NCBI GenBank assembly: GCA_028278065.1
Contig: JANQFA010000026.1
Coordinates: 1 to 48,471 of the forward strand
DNA length: 48,471 bases
Direction of reading: 5' to 3'
DNA from: Myxococcota bacterium
Lineage (GTDB): Bacteria > Myxococcota_A > UBA9160 > JAFDET01
Position 1 is the first letter of the stretch; each line of letters starts with the position of its first letter. The position numbers and the translations under genes are program-made. Positions 31,777 to 39,355 of this stretch are shown here, piece by piece. The notes beneath the pieces were generated by a model that did not search any database, was not told the DNA's origin, and was given only the letters and a program-made list of their open reading frames with translations.

Positions 31777-33182
31777 AACGTCTGCACCGCCTCCGCGATG
31801 TGCGAGCCGGGAAGCTGCTCCGCGAGGTAGAGCCAGGTGCGCGGAAGCGCGGGCTGGCGCTCGAGATCGAAGACGAGGCCCTGGGCGAAGACCAGGGCGG
31901 CGACCAGCGCGGCGGCGAGCGAAACACCCAGCGCCGGAGCTCGCCATCGCGCACGCAGCAGACCCGCCCCCCCGGCGAAGAAGACCGCCGCCGGCACCGC
32001 CAACGGGAGCAGATACGAGGCCTTCGCGGCGGCCAGCGACGGGGCGTAGGCCGTGAAGCCCACGAAGCTCACGAGGCCCAGCAGCGACAGCGCGACCAGC
32101 GGCGCATCCGGCGAGCGGCCCCGGCTGCGCACGGCCGCGGCGACGGCTGCCGCCAGCCCGGCCAGCACCAGGCCCGTCGGCACGAAGCCGAGCACGAGCA
32201 GCAGCGTCCCCCAGTACAGCCCGTCCCGGTGCGCCTCGATGGGAACCCGGTGCCCCATGGCGTCGTACCAGAGGCCCGCGTAGAGCTGCCCCCACACCCG
32301 CGTCATCGCCGGGTTCTTGTTGGCGTAGCTGCCGGGCGCATCGGCCACGTGGTAGATCGACGGCCGCAGCACGACTCCCGGATCGATCCACACGTAGTCG
32401 GCGACGCGCCGCGGGCGCAGGACCAGGGCGGCCTCGGCCCCGCGCATCGGCTCGAGGTCGCGAGTCATGGGAAGGGGCGTGCCCGCGACCACGAGATTTC
32501 GGAGGTAGACAGGGCCGGCGATCACGAGGCCGACGACCGCGGCGACCGCCAGCGCGCGCGCCCCGCGCCGGTCGAGATCGCGGCGCAGAAACGGCACGGC
32601 GCAGGCCCCGGCGACCCAGAACCCGGTGAACTTGGTCGCCAGCGCGAGCCCGGCGAAGAGACCCGCGAACGCAGCCGCCCGCGTGTCGCGCGGATCGGCC
32701 TGGAGCGCGACCAGGAACGGCAGCGCGAACGCCGCCAGGCCGGCGCCGAAGGCCTCGTTGCCGACCATCACCGCCGAGAACTGGTTGGCCGGGACCAGCC
32801 AGACCAGCGTCGCAGCCACGATCGCCACTCCCGATCCGGCCTCCTCGGGACCCAGCCGCCGCACCAGACTCGCCGCCACCAGTCCGGCTGCCAGCCACAC
32901 CGCCGCCCCGAGCCAGCGCAGGGCGACGCCCAGCTGCGCCGCTCCGAGCGGCTCGGCCAGCTTCCAGACACCGGCCGCAACGGCGTGGTAGGTGGGGGGA
33001 TGGAAGGTGGACCACCCCCCGAGCGGGTGGGGGAGCGCGCCCTCCCGGGCGATGGTCAGCAGGAATCCCGCGTGCCCCGGGGCGTCGTATCCGATCAGCG
33101 GGGGGAGCTTGGCCGCATTCCAGCCGTAGAGAGCCGCCGCCCCCGCGAGCGAAGCGCCCAGGAGCGCCCTCGTCCGATTCAC
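31719..33182 (-). CDS. GT-C family membrane glycosyltransferase
   Basis: A 487-residue protein from GTG 33182, where the hydrophobic N-terminus begins; a further 83 open codons upstream look non-coding. The first loop has PPLIGYDAPGHAGFLLTIARE and STFHPPTYHAVAAGV, a GT-C pattern with an acidic residue close to the first helix. About eleven helices follow, with ALATKFTGFWVAGACAVPFL mid-protein. The C-terminus (WLYLAEQLPGSHIAEAVQTF) resembles a short soluble tail. Its last 58 bp overlap the convergent TPR protein gene. The donor and acceptor are unknown. Confidence 0.75.
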   Translation of the reverse strand: MNRTRALLGASLAGAAALYGWNAAKLPPLIGYDAPGHAGFLLTIAREGALPHPLGGWSTFHPPTYHAVAAGVWKLAEPLGAAQLGVALRWLGAAVWLAAGLVAASLVRRLGPEEAGSGVAIVAATLVWLVPANQFSAVMVGNEAFGAGLAAFALPFLVALQADPRDTRAAAFAGLFAGLALATKFTGFWVAGACAVPFLRRDLDRRGARALAVAAVVGLVIAGPVYLRNLVVAGTPLPMTRDLEPMRGAEAALVLRPRRVADYVWIDPGVVLRPSIYHVADAPGSYANKNPAMTRVWGQLYAGLWYDAMGHRVPIEAHRDGLYWGTLLLVLGFVPTGLVLAGLAAAVAAAVRSRGRSPDAPLVALSLLGLVSFVGFTAYAPSLAAAKASYLLPLAVPAAVFFAGGAGLLRARWRAPALGVSLAAALVAALVFAQGLVFDLERQPALPRTWLYLAEQLPGSHIAEAVQTFYGGEPRSAGGAPPSSGGP

Positions 33183-33271
33183 CGGCAGATCCCGGATCCG
33201 TCCGCCGCCGCAGGGAAAACCGGCAGGTATCGCGCCAACAACCAAGCCCTCAACGCGTTTCCCCCCAGAAC

Positions 33272-33288
33272 TTTCCCAAAATGGGAAA
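33272..33288. promoter_or_regulatory. Inverted repeat, possible activator-binding site
   Basis: TTTCCCA and TGGGAAA form 7-bp perfect arms around AAA. It is one of the few AT-rich spots in the 350-bp gene-free region 33183-33532. It lies about 130 bp upstream of the -24/-12 element at 33413, a normal distance for an enhancer site of a sigma-54 activator. A TTGACG at 33296 could alternatively be a sigma-70 -35 box, but no good -10 follows. Confidence 0.45.
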
Positions 33289-33412
33289 AATCCTGTTGAC
33301 GGCGCCAGGCTGCGAGGGCCGATACCCCCAGGGGAAGGCGCTCCGCAACAAATTTCGCAGCGGGAACAAGGGGTTATGACCTGATCGGTGCCGCGCAGTG
33401 GGGTGCGAAACA

Positions 33413-33428
33413 CGGCACGCCTTGTGCA
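33413..33428 (+). promoter_or_regulatory. Sigma-54 (-24/-12) promoter candidate
   Basis: CGGCACGCCTTGTGCA matches the consensus TGGCACR-N4-TTGCW at 10 of 12 defined bases, with the invariant GG (33414-33415) and GC (33426-33427) 10 bp apart. Transcription would start near 33440, leaving a leader of about 93 nt before ATG 33533. Confidence 0.55.
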
Positions 33429-33532
33429 CAACCACCCGCTCGGAGCTGCGGGCTGGTGATGCTGCAGCCTCGAGTGCTAGATGCTGGGAGCGTCCCGGTA
33501 GCTCGGATTCACCAATCAAAGGAGAGCAGATC

Positions 33533-34669
33533 ATGAAGCGTATTGTGGCCTTTGCGGCCGGGACGGCCATGGTGATGGCGGGAGCCGCCGTGACCCAGGC
33601 CCTCATCTTGGATTCCTCAACCACGAAGAGCGCGGCCAAGTGGCGCGGCGACATCACGAAGCAGAGCAACAAGTTCACGGACTGCGTCGTGAAGGCGCTG
33701 CTCGGGTGCGAGAAGAAGGGTGCCTCGACCAGCCTCGAGTGCGACACCACGTGCGACACGGCGTCGAACACGGGTGGCGACCTGAACCTCGGCGGCACCG
33801 GTGCCTGCACCGATCCCGGCCACCCGGATGCGGGCGCGAACCAGAAGTTCCGCGATGCCCTCGACAAGTGCGTGGGCGCCTACAACGGCGGCAAGGCGGC
33901 CTTCGACGCGGACGGCAGCGGCGTGGCCAACGACCTGGGCGACCAGTCGCCGATCGGCTGCCAGGCCGACTGCGACGCGGCCGACGGCACCCAGCTCGAC
34001 ATCGCGTCGTGCGGTGGCGGCGACATCGGCGCGGCCTGGAACGCCGCGGTGACCGACCGCAACGGCACCACCCGCAGCACGCTGACGGCGTTCGACCTCC
34101 AGTTCGCGGTTGCATGCGGCGCCGACGACCCGCTCCTCGAGGATGAGCAGTCCGACTGCGTCAACACCAACGGCAAGCTGCTGGCCAAGATGACCTCCGG
34201 TGTCAACAAGGCCCTGGCGAAGTGCGAAGGCGACTTCAAGAACGCCGGCGGTGGCGGCCCCACGGATGATCCGACCGGCTGTCACGCGACGTTCAGCCTG
34301 CCCTGCTCCGAGGGCGCCTGCGCGCCGACCGGTGGCAACCAGGCCGTTCAGGACGCCATCAACGGCATCTTCAACGACCTCGTGGTGAACCCGGTCAACA
34401 GCCTGAACATCGCCCAGAGCCTGGTCCCGACCGTCGTGAACGGTCTCCAGAGCGCGTCGGATGGCAGCTACAACCGCCAGGTCGACTTCGACTCGGGTGG
34501 ATCCCCGTCGCCGGTGGGTACCGCAGCTCCGTCCTGCGGCACCTGCGGAGACGGCACGATCGACTTCGGTGAGGAGTGCGACCCTGGCGCCCCGCTGCCG
34601 GGGGGCTGTGCCAGCTGCCCGTCGACCACCAACTTCCTCGGTGGTATCACGGCCTGCGAGTGCAACTAG
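33533..34669 (+). CDS. Secreted Cys-rich protein, upstream member of a tandem pair
   Basis: A 378-residue protein from ATG 33533, with a strong AAAGGAGAG site. A signal peptide covers about residues 1-22 (IVAFAAGTAMVMAGAAVTQA). The mature part is rich in Cys, Asp and Gly, with segments such as TDCVVKALLGCEKKG, LECDTTCDT, GVNKALAKCEGDFKNAGGGG and VVNPVNSLNIAQ. It ends in a disulfide-type element CGTCGDGTIDFGEECDPG, which resembles the Myxococcus Cys-rich repeats found at the ends of many exported proteins. There is no CxxCH, so it is not a cytochrome. The family is not one I recognise. A 12-bp UUCG-loop terminator follows immediately. Location is probably periplasmic or extracellular. Confidence 0.8.
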   Translation: MKRIVAFAAGTAMVMAGAAVTQALILDSSTTKSAAKWRGDITKQSNKFTDCVVKALLGCEKKGASTSLECDTTCDTASNTGGDLNLGGTGACTDPGHPDAGANQKFRDALDKCVGAYNGGKAAFDADGSGVANDLGDQSPIGCQADCDAADGTQLDIASCGGGDIGAAWNAAVTDRNGTTRSTLTAFDLQFAVACGADDPLLEDEQSDCVNTNGKLLAKMTSGVNKALAKCEGDFKNAGGGGPTDDPTGCHATFSLPCSEGACAPTGGNQAVQDAINGIFNDLVVNPVNSLNIAQSLVPTVVNGLQSASDGSYNRQVDFDSGGSPSPVGTAAPSCGTCGDGTIDFGEECDPGAPLPGGCASCPSTTNFLGGITACECN

Positions 34670-34697
34670 GCCCATCGGGCTCTTAGCCAAGCCCAAC

Positions 34698-34733
34698 GGG
34701 GGCGGCAGCTTCGGCTGCCGCCCCCTTTCTTTC
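34698..34733 (+). terminator. Strong intrinsic terminator
   Basis: GGGGGCGGCAGC pairs perfectly with GCTGCCGCCCCC across a TTCG tetraloop, followed by TTTCTTTC. It lies 28 bp after the first Cys-rich gene and 38 bp before the second, so it probably sets their ratio by partial termination. Confidence 0.85.
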
Positions 34734-34771
34734 GGGCCCGTGGGGGGCTCGACGCATGAGGAGACCAGCTC

Positions 34772-35923
34772 ATGAAGGGTCTCGTGGCCTTCGTGACCGG
34801 AGCGACCCTCGTGGTGGCCGGTGCCGCCGGGACCGAGGCCCTCGTCCTGGATTCGGCGACGACGAAGAGCGCCGCCAAGTGGCGGGGCGACCTCACCAAG
34901 CAGGGCAACAAGCTCACCGACTGCATCGTGAAGGCGCTGCTCCAGTGCGAGTCGAAGGGCGCCTCCACCGGCCTCGAGTGCGACACCACATGCGACACGT
35001 CGTCCGACACGGGCGGCGCGCTGAACTTCGACGGGACCGGCGCGTGCACGGTCTCGACCCACCCCGATGCGGGCGCCAACGCGGCTTTCCGCGCGGCGAT
35101 CGACAAGTGCGTGGGTGGGTACAGGCCCGGCAAGGCGGCCTTCGACGCGGACGGCAGCGGCGTGGTCAACGACCTCGGCGACCAGTCCGCGATCGGCTGT
35201 CAGGCCGACTGCTCCCAGGCCGACGGCACCCAGCTGGACCTCGCCACCTGCACCGGCGGAGACATCAGCACCGCGTGGGCCGGCGCGGTGACCGGCCCGG
35301 GCGGCGTCACGCGCAGCACACTCACGGCGTTCGATCTGCAGTTCGGCATCGCCTGCGGCGCGGACACGCCGGACCTCGAAGACGAGCAGGCGGCCTGCAC
35401 GAGCACGAACGGCAAGCTGCTCGCCAAGATGGTCTCGGGGGTCAACAAGGCGCTCGCCAAGTGCGAGAACGACTTCAAGAACGCGGGTGGCGGAGGGCCG
35501 ACGGACGTGGGAGACGGCACGACCTGCCATGCGGAGTTCGCCGGCGTCTGTCCCGGCACCGGCGGGGCCGGCTGCGCTCCGACGGGCGGCAACCAGGCCG
35601 TGCAGGATGCCGTCGACGCCGTCTTCACCGATCTGGTCGTGAATCCGGTCAACAGCCTCAACATCGCGCAGGCCCTGGTGCCGACGGTCGTCGAAGGGCT
35701 GCAGGGTGCTTCATCCCTCGCCTACAACATGCAGATCGGCTTCGACACCGGCGGATCCCCGTCGCCCGTCGGCGACGCGGCGCCCTCGTGCGGTACCTGC
35801 GGCGACGGCAACCTCGACTTCGGCGAGGAGTGTGACTACAACGGAGACGACTCGGCCTGCCCGGGCAGCTGCCCGTCCACGACCAACTTCCTGGCCGGTC
35901 AGACTCCCTGCGCCTGCCCGTAG
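34772..35923 (+). CDS. Secreted Cys-rich protein, downstream member of a tandem pair
   Basis: A 383-residue paralogue of the gene just upstream, similar over its whole length. Shared segments include LDSxTTKSAAKWRGD, GGKAAFDADGSGV-type and PTGGNQAVQDA stretches. The signal peptide is about residues 1-22 (GLVAFVTGATLVVAGAAGTEA), and GAGGAGACC precedes ATG 34772. The C-terminus has CGTCGDGNLDFGEECDYNG and SCPSTTNFLAGQTPCACP. Cys positions are largely conserved between the copies, implying the same disulfide fold. It has no obvious promoter of its own and may depend on read-through of the terminator at 34698. The function is unknown; the pair may form a surface layer or matrix component. Confidence 0.8.
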   Translation: MKGLVAFVTGATLVVAGAAGTEALVLDSATTKSAAKWRGDLTKQGNKLTDCIVKALLQCESKGASTGLECDTTCDTSSDTGGALNFDGTGACTVSTHPDAGANAAFRAAIDKCVGGYRPGKAAFDADGSGVVNDLGDQSAIGCQADCSQADGTQLDLATCTGGDISTAWAGAVTGPGGVTRSTLTAFDLQFGIACGADTPDLEDEQAACTSTNGKLLAKMVSGVNKALAKCENDFKNAGGGGPTDVGDGTTCHAEFAGVCPGTGGAGCAPTGGNQAVQDAVDAVFTDLVVNPVNSLNIAQALVPTVVEGLQGASSLAYNMQIGFDTGGSPSPVGDAAPSCGTCGDGNLDFGEECDYNGDDSACPGSCPSTTNFLAGQTPCACP

Positions 35924-35963
35924 GGCACGGCCGCGATCGCGACCCGACGAGAGCGCTCCGGCC

Positions 35964-35977
35964 GCTGACCGGTCAGC
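35964..35977. repeat. 14-bp perfect palindrome between convergent genes
   Basis: GCTGACCGGTCAGC overlaps the stop codon of the minus-strand HEAT lipoprotein. It could fold as a 5-bp stem and may help termination in both directions, but no T-run follows. Confidence 0.4.
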
Positions 35978-36644
35978 TGGCAGGAATCGACGTGTCGCCC
36001 AGCGTGCGCAGGATGTTGGCCAGCGCACCCCGGATGCGGGGGTCGGTGGTCTCGTCCTTGTACAGCTCCAGCAGCCGGGCGCCGATCGTCGGATCCGCGA
36101 GGTGGATCAACGCCAGTCTGGCGTCCTTGTTCACGGCCGGGCTCGGGTCGCCCAGGGCGGCGACCAGGGCGTCGGTCACCTCGTCTCGGGCATCGATCCC
36201 GATGTAGTGAAGGGCTTCGATCGCCCGCAGCTTGGCCGCCTCCTGGCCCTCCACGGCGAAGATCCCGCCCAGGGCGCGCGCGGAGTCGGGGCCACCGATG
36301 TCCTCGAGGGCACCGATGGCGGTCTCGTACACGCGCTTGCGCGGATCGTCGATGTAGGCCGAGAGCGGGTCGATGGCGACGGGATGGCCGATCCAGCCCA
36401 GATCCGAGAGTGCTGCGACGACCTGGTCCTCGCTCGTCGCCGCCTCGAGCTTCGCGATCTGCTCGCGCGCGGACTCGAGCTCGTCCTCGTCGAAGCCCTC
36501 GGCCGCCGGCGGCGGGGGGAGCTCCGAGCGGATGGGAGCTTCCGTCATGGCCCCCTCGCTGCCGGCCTCCGACGTGGGCTCCTCGGGGCCGGGGCCGCAG
36601 GCGGGGATCAGCGCAACGATCGTGACCGTCAGCAGACGCTTCAT
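35973..36644 (-). CDS. HEAT-repeat lipoprotein
   Basis: A 223-residue protein from ATG 36644, 11 bp after the preceding HEAT gene. The signal ends in VALIPAC (Cys16). A Pro/Glu-rich linker runs to about residue 55, then four HEAT-like helical pairs follow (VVAALSDLGWIGHPVAIDPL, VYETAIGALEDIGG, KLRAIEALHYIGI, ALGDPSPAVNKDARLALIHL). Such armadillo-like solenoids bind partner proteins. The protein is probably anchored in the envelope. It is the last gene of a minus-strand run starting with the PEP-CTERM gene, and its two upstream neighbours have the same repeats. Confidence 0.8.
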   Translation of the reverse strand: MKRLLTVTIVALIPACGPGPEEPTSEAGSEGAMTEAPIRSELPPPPAAEGFDEDELESAREQIAKLEAATSEDQVVAALSDLGWIGHPVAIDPLSAYIDDPRKRVYETAIGALEDIGGPDSARALGGIFAVEGQEAAKLRAIEALHYIGIDARDEVTDALVAALGDPSPAVNKDARLALIHLADPTIGARLLELYKDETTDPRIRGALANILRTLGDTSIPAS

Positions 36645-36655
36645 GGGCAGCTCTC

Positions 36656-37837
36656 TCAGGCCTCGTCCTCGGGCACGAGGTCGCTGACGTCACCGCCCAG
36701 GTCTTCGATCAGGCCGATGAGCTGCGCCTGCAGCACCGGGTCGTTGGTGTTGAAGTAGGCGTCGCGCAGCAGGGGCACGGCGATGGGATCGTAGATCTCG
36801 TCCAGCGTCTGGGCCGCCGCGATCTGGATGGCCGGATCGGACGTGGTGACCAGGAGGGCCACTGCGAGCTCGACGGCCCGCTCGCCCTCGATCCACGCCA
36901 GCGCCTCGAGCGCCCGCTGCTGCAGGCCCTCGGCACCGCTCCGCGAGAAGGCGGCGGCCAGCGCGTCGACGGCCGACTCGCCGCCGATGTTCTCGAGCGC
37001 GTCGGCCGCAGCGAAGGCCAGTGCCAGATCCGACTCGTAGAGGGCGCCCTGCAGGGCGGTGGCGCTGGCCGGGTCGCGGATCCAGCCGAGCGCCCGGATC
37101 GCGCGCAGCTTGACTTCGGAGCTCACGTCGTTTCGGCGCAGCACCGAGGCGACCGCCGCGGCACCTTCCGTCCCGCCCAGCGTCTCGAAGCCGTCGATCG
37201 CCGCCATGATGGCCACGGGGTCGTTCGAGTTGAGCTGATCGAAGAGCGCGGCGACGTCGTTCTCGCCAGGGCTGCTCTCCTCGTCGGCCTGCCCGTCGCC
37301 GTCGTCCTCGCCCTGCGCGGCCGACTCGCCACCCTCCGAGTCCGCTGCCCCGCCCTCGTCGAGGGCCAGGACGGAGTCCGCACCTCCGGCGCTGCTCCGG
37401 CCGCCGAAGATCGTCCCGAGACCCGACCGGCCGGCGCTGCCGTCGCGGGTGGCTTCCGCGTCCCGCGGTCCCCGCGATGAGGAGGTGCTTCCGGTCAGCC
37501 CCGTCCGGTCCTTGGCCTTGGCGCCCTTCCGGCGCTCGATCGGGCGGCCGTCCTCGTCGAGCAGCACGCCGCCGTCGTCGCCGGAGTCCGCCGCACCGGC
37601 GGCTCCTCCTCGGGACGGGCCGGCGCCCCGGCGAGCGGCAACGGCCGCGGCCCGCACATCCCGCGGATCCTCCCCTCCCGCGATGCCGCGCAGGACGGAG
37701 AGCGGCGAGCGGACCAGGGCGGCGACCGCAGCCGCGACATCCGTCTCGCGGTCGCCGCCCAGCCAGAGGGCGGCACCGGAGAGCGCGATGCAGATCGCGA
37801 AGACGACGAGAACGGGGGTCCGGACCATCCGGGACAT
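36656..37837 (-). CDS. Membrane-anchored HEAT-repeat protein
   Basis: A 393-residue protein. One N-terminal helix (TPVLVVFAICIALSGAALWL) is followed by a long, low-complexity acidic and Ser/Gly-rich linker (residues 60-200, with DDGDGQADEESSPGEND). About six HEAT units fill residues 205-385 (FETLGGTEGAAAVASVLRRN, IRALGWIRDPASATALQGAL, ALEALAWIEGERAVELAVALL). It differs from its neighbours in being anchored by a helix rather than a lipid. The linker could let the solenoid reach across the periplasm. It is likely to be translated with the lipoprotein downstream (11-bp gap). Confidence 0.8.
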   Translation of the reverse strand: MSRMVRTPVLVVFAICIALSGAALWLGGDRETDVAAAVAALVRSPLSVLRGIAGGEDPRDVRAAAVAARRGAGPSRGGAAGAADSGDDGGVLLDEDGRPIERRKGAKAKDRTGLTGSTSSSRGPRDAEATRDGSAGRSGLGTIFGGRSSAGGADSVLALDEGGAADSEGGESAAQGEDDGDGQADEESSPGENDVAALFDQLNSNDPVAIMAAIDGFETLGGTEGAAAVASVLRRNDVSSEVKLRAIRALGWIRDPASATALQGALYESDLALAFAAADALENIGGESAVDALAAAFSRSGAEGLQQRALEALAWIEGERAVELAVALLVTTSDPAIQIAAAQTLDEIYDPIAVPLLRDAYFNTNDPVLQAQLIGLIEDLGGDVSDLVPEDEA

Positions 37838-37903
37838 TCTACAACTCGACGGGGACGCTTGGAAGAAGACAGGCGTCTCGGGGGCCCTCCGAGGATGCCC
37901 CCC

Positions 37904-38539
37904 CTACCCCTCCATGCCCTCCGCTTGCATCGCCGCCAGATCCTCCAGCTCGGCCAGCGCGTCGCCCAGCACCTCCCGCGCCTCGGCGTCGCTCTCGGCC
38001 AGGACCGCAGCCTGCAGATCGGGAATGGCCTGGGTCGCCTCCGCGAGGGCGAGCGCCTCGCCGCAGGCGGCCCGCACCAGGGGATCCGGATCCTGGAGGT
38101 GCTCGCTCAGGATCTCCAGCGCCCGCGGGGTCTCGAGGATGCTCAGCGCGTCGATCGCGCTCTGCTTGAGCAGCTCGGCGTCCTCGCCGGTGAGTGCAAA
38201 GACGTCCGTGAGCGCCTCGACGGCCTCCGTCGAGCCCATGTCCTCGAGGACCTGGATGGCGGCCTCGGCTACGTCGGGATCGGGATCCCGCAAGGCGGTG
38301 CGGACGGCCTCTACCGAGCCCGCCCCGCCGATGAAACCCAGCTCGTAGACGGCCTCGAGCCGCTCCTCCGCATCGGAGGCGCGCGTCACCTGCTCCAGGG
38401 TGGTGCGTCGGTGTGCGGCCTCGTCGAAGGGGGCCGTCTCCTGGGCACCCTGCTCGCACGCGAAGGGGCCGCATCCGTGCAGGAGTGCCACGGTGCAGAC
38501 GGCGGCGAGTCGCAGCGGGAGCGGGAGGTTCGCGTTCAC
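37904..38539 (-). CDS. HEAT-repeat lipoprotein
   Basis: A 211-residue protein from ATG 38539. The signal ends in ALLHGC (Cys23). HEAT units follow from about residue 55: RLEAVYELGFIGGAGSVEAV, DVAEAAIQVLEDMGSTEAVEAL, LLKQSAIDALSILETPRALEIL, LVRAACGEALALAEATQAI. It sits 56 bp downstream of the PEP-CTERM gene and 66 bp ahead of the membrane-anchored HEAT gene, so all four genes may share a transcript. The role is probably protein binding at the envelope, with no partner identified. Confidence 0.8.
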   Translation of the reverse strand: MNANLPLPLRLAAVCTVALLHGCGPFACEQGAQETAPFDEAAHRRTTLEQVTRASDAEERLEAVYELGFIGGAGSVEAVRTALRDPDPDVAEAAIQVLEDMGSTEAVEALTDVFALTGEDAELLKQSAIDALSILETPRALEILSEHLQDPDPLVRAACGEALALAEATQAIPDLQAAVLAESDAEAREVLGDALAELEDLAAMQAEGMEG

Positions 38540-38595
38540 GGAGATGGCACCCGAGGCCTAGAGGTTACCGGGCCCCGGGGCGGGTCCGCCCGGAA

Positions 38596-39171
38596 TCAGC
38601 CGCGCAGCGGCTGACGGCGACCGGCCCAGGCCAGCCCGAGGAGACCTGCCCCGAGGAAGGCCAGCGAGCCCGGCTCCGGCACGATGTACGCGGAGACGCC
38701 ACTGGGGTTCTCGATCGAGAGCTCGCCAGGCGAGATCCCGGCGCCGTTCACGCCGGTGTCCACGAAGACGGTGAAGTCGGCCTGATCGTCGTCCGTGATG
38801 CCGACGACGGTGAAGTCGACGCTGAAGAGATCGCCCACGTCGGCTCCGAACAGGACCGCGGCCACGCGATCGCCGCCCGGGTTGTCATCAACCGGGTCCT
38901 GGCTGATCGCGAGGTTGCCCGCGATGAAGTTGGTGCTGCCCACGTTGAGCGCGAGCTCGGTGGGGTCCCACATCACGGTCAGGTCGAAGCTCTGGGCGGG
39001 GACCAGCGGGCTGAAGCCCACCGTGAAGGTGATCGTGTCCGAGAGCGAGGGGCTGACGTCGCCCGCCGGATCCAGGGTGATGTTCGTCGCGCTCGCGGGG
39101 CTGGCCAGCCCCAGCATGAGCGCTGCCGCGCCTGCAGCGATCCAGCTCAGCTTCCGATCGATTCCGCTCAT
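38596..39171 (-). CDS. PEP-CTERM protein with a cohesin-like domain
   Basis: A 191-residue protein from ATG 39171, with AAAGGA upstream. A signal peptide covers residues 1-29 (WIAAGAAALMLGLASPASA). Residues 30-160 are a beta-rich domain with FTVGFSPLVPAQSFDLTVMW and LFSVDFTVVGI, the layout of cohesin-like or PEP-CTERM-associated beta-sandwiches. The C-terminus is a complete sorting signal: VPEPGSLAFLGAGLLGLAWAG and then RRQ, starting near residue 164. Exosortases cut such tails and attach the protein to the envelope or release it. No exosortase gene lies in this window, so one must be elsewhere. No sigma-54 site was found upstream. Confidence 0.85.
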   Translation of the reverse strand: MSGIDRKLSWIAAGAAALMLGLASPASATNITLDPAGDVSPSLSDTITFTVGFSPLVPAQSFDLTVMWDPTELALNVGSTNFIAGNLAISQDPVDDNPGGDRVAAVLFGADVGDLFSVDFTVVGITDDDQADFTVFVDTGVNGAGISPGELSIENPSGVSAYIVPEPGSLAFLGAGLLGLAWAGRRQPLRG

Positions 39172-39355
39172 CTCGGCAGTCCTTTCGTCCACGGTCCCCG
39201 TGGCCGCTGCACGCACCCCCCATCGCAACGCGGGTGGGCCCGACCGATGGGTATGTGGGTTCGGACAGGCCAGAAGTGTCACGGAAAGTGAGAGGGGAGG
39301 CCCCCGAGGGGACCCGGTGAGGGGGGAGGAGCCCGCATGGGCCCCGGAGGGGCGA

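Noticed and set aside
29524-33015. 1163-codon minus-strand open frame across two genes
   Set aside because: It runs antisense to the TPR membrane protein and in a shifted frame of the GT-C gene. Composition is that of shadow frames.
33533-35923. Possible multiheme cytochromes because of many Cys residues
   Set aside because: No CxxCH motif occurs in either protein; the Cys-rich elements resemble disulfide repeats.
39172-39355. Sigma-54 promoter expected upstream of the PEP-CTERM gene
   Set aside because: No GG-N10-GC with a TTGC-type -12 was found on the minus strand. The gene may use another promoter.
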